Source: Populus alba (taxonomy: Eukaryota; Streptophyta; Magnoliopsida; Malpighiales; Salicaceae). Taken from it: DNA of 64,000 nucleotides. The position numbers were made by a program, and so were the translations under genes. Below are positions 34,730 to 43,845 of the stretch, piece after piece. The stretch is taken from contig NC_133299.1 of the NCBI RefSeq assembly GCF_005239225.2, positions 1,926,967 through 1,990,966 of the forward strand, written 5' to 3'. How positions within the stretch are numbered: the stretch's first letter is position 1; each line of letters starts with the position of its first letter. Below the pieces are notes generated by a model. The model did not search any database, was not told the origin of the DNA, and worked only from the letters and a program-made list of their open reading frames with translations.

Positions 34730-35176
34730 TGTTGGGAAATACGACCGGTGATGTACTGATAATTGCTCAAAGGAGGCTTAGCACACTGAGACACAATATT
34801 TAATGTGGTTCGGCAAAACGCCTACATCCACAGGAGAGTCAATATTATTTAGAGATAAAAAAAGGATTACAACACAATACATGGAGGAGGAGGATCATTT
34901 CACTCAAACTCAACTCCCAACTCTCATTGTTGCCCTCTGCAGCTGCTGCCATTGCAGCCCTTCACTTTCTCTCTTAGTCTCTCTATATGCTTTCTACACT
35001 CTCACATTTAGCTCTCTAACTTGGTGCCTTTTATAGGCTGGAATGATGGCTCCTCTTCTTCAACAACAGCAGTTGCACATGGGTTGATGCATTTGTCAAT
35101 GGTGTGTGCAACCACCATTGACAAATGGTAACCCTATATCTTAGGTTAGGTTGCCCATTAATAGCAAATCCTAACA
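34730..35176 (-). repeat. intact LTR (5' LTR of the minus-strand element)
   Basis: TG...CA ended, 447 bp. Its last ~75 bases (from CACCATTGACAAATGG to CCTAACA) recur as the truncated LTR at 31658-31730 with a few substitutions. Confidence 0.85.
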
Positions 35177-35255
35177 TTATTTTCATACCCTTAATTTGTA
35201 TACAGTGAATGTACATGCAAACGTAATTCTTGAAGATTAGCTTTAGACACACTAA

Positions 35256-36207
35256 GAGTGTGTTTGGTATTGCGGTAGCTGTTGTGGTTGTGATTTGAAA
35301 AAAGTTGTTTTATAAAAAGTACTTTTAGTTGAGGTTGGTTTGAAAAAATAGGTGTTTGGTTAAAACTGTGGTTGAAATTGAGGTTGAAAAAAAAATAGTT
35401 TAATGTGTTTGGTTAAGAATGCTTTTGAAATTGAGGTTATAAAAATAATTTAAAAAAATATATATTAATATTGATGGTTTTAAATTTAAATATTGTAAAA
35501 TTAATTACTCCTATTACATCATGAAAAAAATAATACTTTATATAAAATATTTTTTATTATTCCATTAAACTATTTATAATTTTATCACGTACAAAATTCA
35601 TTCGATAAAAACTACAAAATTGATATTACTATGAGAGTGAATTTAATTCACTCTATACTAGTTTTTCGAGAAAAAAATATTGTTCACATCGCGAATGAAT
35701 TTAATTCTCTAAACTAGTTTTTTTAAAAAAAAAAATTATACAATTAACACATTAAAAAAAAAAAAAAAACCTGCGGACAGTGCAAGCTAATTGTGAACAG
35801 TGCAGTGAATTGCATTGTTCCTTACTTTTTATAGCCTGCAGTGCATGAAAAGCATGTTTTCGTAGCTTTTTCTTTACAGCGTTTTAAACGCAAAAATCAT
35901 GTGAGCCCCATGCACAGTAAATCATTTTTTTATTACCAAACGGCTGTGGACTACGTTTTAAATAAAACGCAGTCGCAGCCGTGTAGACTAACGGAGTCTA
36001 AGAAACCGTTTGGGAATGCGGTTGAAACAGCGTTCACAAAAAAATTAATTTTTTTTTACTAAAATTTAATATGATTTGTATGTTTTGGATCATTTTAATG
36101 TGCTGATGTCAAAAATAATTTTTAAAAAATGAAAAAAATCATTGGCATGCATTTCAACACGAAAAGTTATTTGAAAAGCAACCGCTACCACACTGTCAAA
36201 CACACTC
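35256..36207. mobile_element. PIF/Harbinger-like (Tourist-type) element, non-autonomous
   Basis: Terminal inverted repeats of about 30 bases (GAGTGTGTTTGGTATTGCGG at the left; the reverse complement of the right end reads GAGTGTGTTTGACAGTGTGG). Flanking TAA on both sides (35253-35255 and 36208-36210) fits the 3-bp TWA target duplication of the superfamily. At 952 bp it has no transposase frame. An internal GTTTGGGAATGCGGTTG near 36008 suggests a composite of two related elements. Confidence 0.75.
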
Positions 36208-36582
36208 TAAGTAACAAGAGGAAATTTGACATTTTGCTGTTATTATAATAAACGTAATTTTATTATAAATCTAATATAAAGATTTTTTAAGTTAATAATA
36301 TGAATCTTTAATGATAATTTTTAATTTGAATAAAATAAAATAAATATTCTATAATTAGATTATCACAAATACAAAATATTAAAATAATAATTTTAAATTA
36401 TGATTTTGCTTTTGCTTTTTTATATAAAAAATACTTGTATTCTTGATTTTTATTTTTTGAAAAATACATTTTTGTTAACAAAAAGGAGCATGTAATTTTT
36501 AAAAAATATTACCTGTTTTTAAAAATTAATTTTTTTTATATTCAAGTTATTTACTCAATTTGAGTTTAACAAGCACACTTAA

Positions 36583-37065
36583 TTAATATGCTTTTTTCTA
36601 CCAGGAAATTATCTCAAGTTCTATGATGCCAAAAGAAGTGCCTATCCTGACATCAAGATAATCTCAAACTGTGATGGGCCTTCTCATTCTTTGGATCACC
36701 CACCTGATTACTATGATTTTCATGTAAACATCCTGTCACAATAGCTTTGTTTTCTTTCTGTTTTGCAGTATTGTACTCCTTTGAAATACAATACTATTTG
36801 ATGCCATGGCCGTAGTATTCTTTTTGTGTTTTCATACTCATGAAAATTCCAGATGCAATTCTCTTCAACTCATCAAAGCACTATGGAACTCCGAGCTATT
36901 GGGTGCAAAAACTCTTCAGAGAGTTAAGTGGAGCAACTCTTCTTGACGCCAAGCTACACACAAATTCCTCTACACTTGTTGCATCTGCAATTACTTGGCA
37001 AAATTCAAACTTACTTGAAAATAAAGTATGCTAATACCAGCATATAGCTTGTTGGGATCATGCCC
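36583..37065 (+). pseudogene. ASD1 fragment (exon 11 plus exon 15)
   Basis: Exon 11-like sequence (from 36605, after TTTCTACCAG) with the GATTTTCAT|GTAAAC donor, then a jump over exons 12-14 into exon 15-like sequence (from about 36848) ending AAAGTATGC at about 37025. Both pieces are closer to the duplicate at 21.1-22.2 kb than to the intact gene (shared TTAATATGC before exon 11, GATTTTCAT). It was therefore copied from that pseudogene or a common intermediate. Confidence 0.88.
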
Positions 37066-39445
37066 TAAATACTATAGCAATTCACATTGTTTTGTGATGA
37101 AAAATTATAGTGTTTCACCACATGATTTAGCCTTATTTGTAATGACTTGTAATTGTAATTCTCAATAATATTTTGTGAGGAAAACTACAGTGCTTTCCCC
37201 ACATGATTAAGCTTTATTACAAAGTTAAATTCTAACCAACTCTATTAAAAAAAATATTACAAAAAAAAAACAAAAGAAACTGGAAAAAAAACCATGTGAG
37301 GAAAAACTGTATCAATCCATAGTGTTTTGCGAGGAAAAACTTGTATTCACTTGTAATTGTAATTCTTAATAACCAGCTTAATATTTAAAAAATAAAATTG
37401 ACAAAGATAATTTTAGAGAAAAACATAACAAAACAGAAAAAGAAAAAAAAAGAAAAAAAAAACCATGTAGGAAAAAACACTATAGCAAGCCAAAATAATT
37501 TGCGAGGAAAGTTACAATGCTTTGCTCATATATTGTAAATATAATTTTTCACCAGCTTAATATTAAAAAAATAAAATCAGAAAAGATAATTTCGAAGAAA
37601 ATCATAAAAAAAAAAAAAAAAAAAAACTATGCGGAGAAACACTGTGGCGATCAACAGTGTTTTAAAGAAAAAAAATTACAAAACTAAATTCTCAATCAGC
37701 TCAATATTTAAAAAGTAAAATCAACAAAGATAATTTAGAAAAAAAATAAAATAAATGAAAAAAAAATAGGAGAAAGAGGAAAGTTGGGAAAAAAAGGAAA
37801 GTAATTTTGGAAAAAAAAGAAAAAAAGGGAAAGTTGGAAAAAAAAAATGAAAAAGTGCAAAAAAAAAGAGAGAGGAATGCACTGTGGATTATTGTTGCTA
37901 TCCACAATACATTTGAGTGTGGGGAAACAATGATTTTAAAAAATAAAATCGACAAATATAATTTTGAAACATAAAAAAATAAAATAGAAAAACTATATGG
38001 AAAAACACCGTAGCAATCCATAATATTTTTTAAAAAATACAAATCAAAATTTTTAATCAGCTCAATATTTAAAAAGTAAAATTAATAAAGATAATTATGG
38101 AAAAAAGAAAAAGAAAAAGAGGAATGTTGGAAAAAAGAAAAGAAAGTAATTTTGAAAAAAAAACAAAAAAAAAAAAGAAGAAGAGAGAAAGTTGGAAAAA
38201 ATAAATGGAAAAGTGCAGAAAAAAAAGTAAAAAAGAAAAATAAAAAAGAAATGAACTATGGATTACTGTTGTAATCTACAGTGCTTTTGGGTGTGGTGGA
38301 ACATTGATTCCCCCACACCATAGCAATCCATAATATTTTAAAGCAAAAAAATTACAAATCAAAAATTTTAATTAGCTCAATATTTAAAAAGTAAAATTAA
38401 CAAAGATAGTTTTGGAAAAAAAAAGAAAAAAAAAAGAGGAAAGTTGGGAAAAAAAAAGTAATTTTGGAAAAAAAAACAAAAAAAAGAGAGAAAGTTGGAA
38501 AAAAAATAAATGGAAAAGTGCAAAAAAAAAAAAGTAAAAATGAAAAAAAGAAAAAAAAGAAAAAGGAATGCATTGTGGATTACTGTTATAATCCATAGTG
38601 CTTTTGGGTGTGGCGGAACTGTGATTCCCCCACACCATTTAGAGTATTGTACTAGTTACATGACCCGCGTGATGCTGCGAGTTATTTTTTTTCATATAAA
38701 AAATATAAAAAAAGCTAAGATCTAAAAGTTTTAAGTCTTTTTGCAAATCTATACCCAAGAGTCTTGGGTGTGGCTACAACACCTGACCCAAAAATAATAT
38801 TTATAATATTAATAATAACATTAAACTTATATGACCCAAGTTTAAGTGGGTCTGGCTGCAATACCAGACCTAATAGTCTTAAATGTGGGTCTAACTATAA
38901 GGTCATGTCATAAAAGTTTGATAGGTAAAAAAAAACTAATAAAAATAATTTTGAAAAAAAAAAGAGGAAAGTTGGAAAAAAGAAAAGAAAGTAATTTAGA
39001 AAAAAAAAAAAAGAAGAAGAAGAGAGAAAGTTGGAAAAAATAAATGGAAAAGTGCAAAATAAAAAAGTAAAATTGAAAAATACAAAAGGAATGCACTCTG
39101 GATTACTGTTGTAATCCATAGTGCTTTTGGGTGTGGTGGAACATTAATTCCCCCACACCACAACAATCCATAATATTTTAAAGCAAAAAAATTATAAATC
39201 AAAATTTTTAATCAGCTCAATATTTAAAAAGTAAAATTAACAAAGATAGTTTTGGGAAAAAAAAAGAAAAAAAAAAGAGGAAAGTTAGGGAAAAAAAGTA
39301 ATTTTGGAAAAAACAAAACAAAAACAAAAACAAAAAAAAAAGAGAGAGAAAGTTGGAAAAAAATAAATGGAAAAGTGCAAAAAAAAAAAAGTAAAAACGA
39401 AAAAAAAAAAAGGAATGCACTGTGGATTACTGTTATAATGAAGTC
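37066..39445. repeat. purine-rich tandem array, units about 300-370 bp
   Basis: Diverged units share a strongly A/G-biased segment (GGAAAGTTGGAAAAAA, GGAAAAGTGCAAAAAA) followed by GGAATGCACTGTGGATTACTG, and in later units GTGCTTTTGGGTGTGGTGGAA...TTCCCCCACACCA, an imperfect hairpin. Unit marks lie near 37876, 38250, 38566, 39089 and 39412. A different repeat (about 38640-38930, TGACCCAAGTTTAAGTGGG-like) interrupts it. Reading frames crossing it encode only Lys/Glu or Phe/Leu runs and are not genes. Confidence 0.85.
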
Positions 39446-39929
39446 ATGATGAAGTCTTTTTTGTTGGGGTTTTACAGAGTTTTCACCGAGTCATTTACAT
39501 ATCTAAATTATAAATTTCTGGGGTTTCACACTAGAGGTCATTTTATCATTTGTACATAAACCCCTAATTTTCTGTTATTTGAACATTAATCCCTCTTGAT
39601 CTTACGTAGTTATTTTGTCCCCATAATTTTTTCTTTCTAACAATTTAACACTATATTCACCTTTTATTTTTTTAATTTCACTATTTTTATCTTGATTTAG
39701 GTTTCTTTAATTTAATTTAACCCATTTTACTATCGGTTAAATTTTTCATATTTTAATAGTCTAGAAAAATTATAACCGAGGATTTACAGTGATAGTAATT
39801 ATTTTTTAAAATATTTTTTGCTAGAAAATATATTAAAATAATATTTTTTATTTAAAAAAAATTATTTTTAACATTATAACATAAAAACAATCAAAATATC
39901 TTATAAGTAATATAATAGCATAATAGAGG
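39446..39929. other. AT-rich spacer after the array
   Basis: No gene or defined repeat seen. It has T/A-rich intergenic character. Confidence 0.35.
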
Positions 39930-40150
39930 TAATTGAGCCTAGAGAAAAGCCCAGCTAAAAATATTGTATGATCAGGCCCAAATTAATTATCGAAGACATC
40001 CAACAGCTAAAAACAAGTTTTCGAGCCTAGATCAAACTTTAAAATAAAACATTTTGTATTTTAAAGTGTTTATTAAAATTTCTCATTCCTTGCAAATATT
40101 TATTTGCATTCACCAAAATTATTAATATGTGAGAAACAAATTTAGCTAGC
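39930..40150. repeat. fragment of fusion-gene 3' flank
   Basis: Matches the flank at about 29860-30080 and 47700-47990 (shared 'gcattcaccaaaattattaa' and 'tatgtgagaaacaaatttag'). It is a third, orphaned copy of the DNA that follows the fusion genes. Confidence 0.75.
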
Positions 40151-40460
40151 ATTATATATCAATTATCTTCATTTCAGACCAGCAAAATTATGTTTGCATT
40201 GTTTCACCTATGATTATGTTAATCATATTTACATTAATCTGTTTTAATTGTATTTGTACCTTTTTTAAAAAAAATTAAAAAAAAAAACATATTGTGATAA
40301 AGGTCAGCAAGCATGTGGAAATAGAAAACAGATGAAATTGGGATTCATTTGTGCTGTTGTTGGATATTAATTTGTTTAGTTGTTGATGTCGTCTGTTTGC
40401 TTCTTTTGTTGGATCCTATTCATCTTTACTTCCAGGTTGCTTTTTTCTCTTTTGTTGATA

Positions 40461-40541
40461 AAGAGCATATGGACGAGGAAAGTAGTCAAATACTTTGCTG
40501 AGGCTCTTGTCCGGCGAGCCTATCGAATTCGCCCTCCATGG
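40461..40541 (+). pseudogene. 80-bp GRAS exon shard
   Basis: Matches residues around SIWTRKVVKYFAEALVRRAY of the fusion GRAS domain (23939-24020 and 42457-42537). It has copy 1's GGACGAGG but copy 2's TATCGAATTCGCCCTCC. The bases around it are unrelated. With the flank fragment at 39930-40150 it marks a collapsed extra copy. Confidence 0.88.
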
Positions 40542-41794
40542 CTTTTTTTTTTAGTAATTTTGGTTGATTCTGTCGTATCCAATTCAAAACCAATTGGGTC
40601 AATATTTTATAAATAAAAAAAGTTTTTGTTTCAATAAAAATTGTTGATTCATAGTTCATCCAATGATTTTGTCAGAAGTGGATATCGTTGCTAGCTAGCG
40701 AGTGAAAAATAGATAAAAATAAAAATAAATAAAAATTACCACCTTGTTTTATAATAACTAAATATTTTAACTAGTTTTTCATAATTTTTAGTTAAGATAG
40801 CTAATTATATAATAAGAAAGTTAGATATTATTTTATATATCATACCTAAAATGAAATGTATTATTGTTTATTTTCAATAAAAAAAATATTTTTTCTAAAA
40901 TGATTTTAGTATCACTTCTACTCGATTTTTAAGAATAAATTTTGTTAAGAGATTATTTATTCTATATTGATCAATGAATATTTCAATATTAATATTTGTT
41001 TTTTGAAAATTATTACATGATATTATGAACCCCACATTCTCCACCTTGGTATGTATTTGCTGCTGTTGCTGGTTTTCTTCTACTGTTTGGTGGTGATGGA
41101 GGCAGAACCAGCTGCAGGATGTTGAAAACATTTTCTTTATGCTCTCAAGAACTAACAGTGGCTAATCTTGATTATAATAATCAGAGGAAGGGTCCCACAA
41201 TTATGGCACACATCACGAGGTAGTTTACTGGATGACGTGGTAGTGATGTCATGAACCAAGACGTGACTCCGACATGCTTTTTTGAAAACTAAATTTGGAG
41301 GGGAAAAGCGAAGAGAAAGCGGGGATGTCTGTGGGCTTGAGAGAGAGAGAGAGAGAGAGAGACAGAGGAGAGCCAAAGACGAAGAGAAAGAGAGAAAGCG
41401 AAGCAGAGGAGAAAGAGCCGCGTGTGGTCAGATTCAAGTTTCAACAACCCTTTCCGTTTTTAGGCTTCTTGAAAGAAAAGCATCCATCCATTTCGTCGAG
41501 GTCAATTTGTGTATAATTTAATTAATTTTATAAATTTTAAAAATTAATAATTATATAAGTTTTTAATAATTGTAATACATGGGAGTTCAAAACAACTTGG
41601 AATGGTGGATATTTTTTATACAGACAAATAACTATATAATTATTATTTTATTTCGTGAATGAAGTCACCGTAACAATGTATCTGACTAAAGTAAAGGTGG
41701 ATGTATTTTTTAGATTTTTTTTTACTGAATTTTGTTATTTTTTAAAATAACAGATCCTCGATTTTCAGGACTCGGTAACCTCTGTTAGCTTTTT
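40542..41794. other. intergenic DNA with a (GA)n tract
   Basis: AT-rich sequence with a (GA)n microsatellite at 41339-41362 inside a purine-rich block (41290-41420). Arg/Glu-rich frames there are low-complexity. No gene recognised. Confidence 0.4.
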
Positions 41795-42340
41795 ATGCAA
41801 AGTTCTTGAGTGCGCTGCTGAGTTGCTGCTTTCCACCTTGCTAGTTGGCAGATTGTTACTCGATGATAGTTAGCTGCGGCCTCCCTAAGGTTTTTTCTAA
41901 TGTAAAAAATATGTTATCGCGAAGTTTAGTGTTTTTAAAAATTAAAAAGAAATTGATACTCAAGTTATTTACTTCACAATTAATTCACCGATCATGGAAA
42001 AAGCAAGGAAAAAGCAAGGAATACCAATTCAATCAATGGGTCCTTTGCTGAGGTCCCTCCATCATCATGATTCTGTAAGATTTTTCCTTTGATTTCTAAG
42101 AACCAAACAAGCTATCTCAACACCCGCTGTCCACTAAAAGCTACTTTAATTCAGACCTTTAAAGAAAATTGGACAGATCGGAATGGAATGGAGGTCCTTG
42201 AATGACACTATCTTTAAAGTGAACTGCAGGTTCCACGAAGGAACGCATGCCGGAAGCAAACGGGGCTGTTGACTATAAGAAACGAAGAGTGAAAGACTCA
42301 TTTGCTTCGATTCCCTTCATCAAATCTCTTGTTGCCTTCA

Positions 42341-43798
42341 ATGGCCTCTCCCCTGTCTTGCATATTGCTGGAGTGTGCTAAGGCGATTGAAGGTGGTCGC
42401 TTGGATGTTGCAGATTCACTTTTGGCAGTAATTCAATCTCTAGCTTCTAAAGAAGAGAGCATATGGAGGAGGAAAGTTGTCAAATACTTTGCTGAGGCTC
42501 TTGTCCGGCGAGCCTATCGAATTCGCCCTCCATGGCCTTCACCCTCGCTACCTTTGCTATCCCACACAACCCAATACATGTATGAACCTTTCTACGAGTT
42601 TGCTGCAACCACCAGTAAACATGCCATTGCTGATGCCTTGAATTCGGGATATAAACGACTCCACATTATTGACTTCTCCATCATGTTTAATTTTTGGCAG
42701 TGGAAGTATTTAATTGGTGACCTCGAAAGGCAGTATGGTGGCCTACAATCAGTCCTGATAACCAGTATCGAACCGAAACTGTCAAAACATACTTACTATG
42801 TCCGTCAAAACAGGGAATTGGCTGAGCTCTCAAATTTTGAATTGAGGCAATTGACATTCAATAGTCCGGATGATATTGTCAATTGTATTTCCAAGCTCAG
42901 AAGGAAAAGGGAGGATGAGATTGTGGTTGTGAATTGGAATTTTACACTTCACAAATTGCTTGCACAAGATGGGGCAATGGAGCAAGTGCTTTCAAAAGTG
43001 AAGGATTTGGGAGCGGACATCATGGTAATTGTTGAGCAGGAAGCCAATCTTAACAGTCATGTTCTTTCGGAGCGGCTCGAACAATCATTCCAATACTACT
43101 CCCATGTTTTTGAGTCACTGGAGAAACTGTATGATAGAGATGAGTTATGGGAGTTGTATTTCAGGCGACAGATTGGGAATGTGGTGGCATGTGAGAGAGT
43201 TGACCGGGTCGAGCGGATTGAGTCATTTGCTCAATGGCAAAATCGCCTATCTCAGGTTGGGTTCTGTCCAGTTCCCCAACAGGTAGACGAGTTTAAGATA
43301 TCTCTTCGATTTTATTTTGATGAATATGGAATCGAAGAGAAGGAAGGGCATAATATCCTGCTAAGTTGGCACGGTTATCCGGTAGCTGTAGCCTCAGTTT
43401 GGAAGGTCACTGATCCACCTCAATTCAGTAGCGGTGAATAATCCAATTCCATCCTTTCCTTTCTCTTCTCTTGTTATACTAATTATCCGTCAATAAGTTC
43501 ATTGTGTATATATTTTCACTTTAGGCTACTGGAAAAACATGTTGACAGGTCTTTACACAATGCAAAATACAGTTGATGACTCAGAAGGGATGGCGAGCTC
43601 CTCTGAGTCTGAGGATGATGAAGAAAATGATTCTCTAGTTTGCATAATGGCAGATAGAAACTTATGGCCCGAACAGGTATCGTTCTCTGTTTCCGAGATT
43701 TAACAAATTGTCTAGTTTTATCTTTATGGCATGGGGGAGATTAGAAACTTACAATAAATTTAGACATAAATTAGAAACTTACAATATAATTCTTGCTT

Positions 43799-43845
<47 letters not shown>

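Larger units (their letters stand above)
31658..35176 (-). mobile_element. non-autonomous Copia-type LTR retrotransposon
   Basis: The complete LTR at 34730-35176 (447 bp, TGTTGGG...CCTAACA) is followed in the minus direction, after two bases, by the primer-binding site TGGTATCAGAGC (34716-34727 on the plus strand as GCTCTGATACCA), complementary to initiator Met-tRNA. At the other end a polypurine tract (AAAGGGGGTGA read on minus, about 31733-31742) abuts a second LTR that ends at 31730 and is truncated to about 75 bp. The 3.0-kb interior has no recognisable reverse transcriptase, integrase or protease. It has a GC-rich part (34300-34620) and a repeat-coding frame at 32677-33078. No intact target-site duplication can be read because the left LTR is truncated. 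Confidence 0.85.

Noticed and set aside
37701..39449. Several Lys/Glu-rich plus-strand and Phe/Leu-rich minus-strand frames
   Set aside because: They lie in the purine-rich tandem array and have no domain-like composition.
41249..41521. Frames around the (GA)n tract
   Set aside because: Microsatellite-driven Arg-Glu or Leu-Ser runs.
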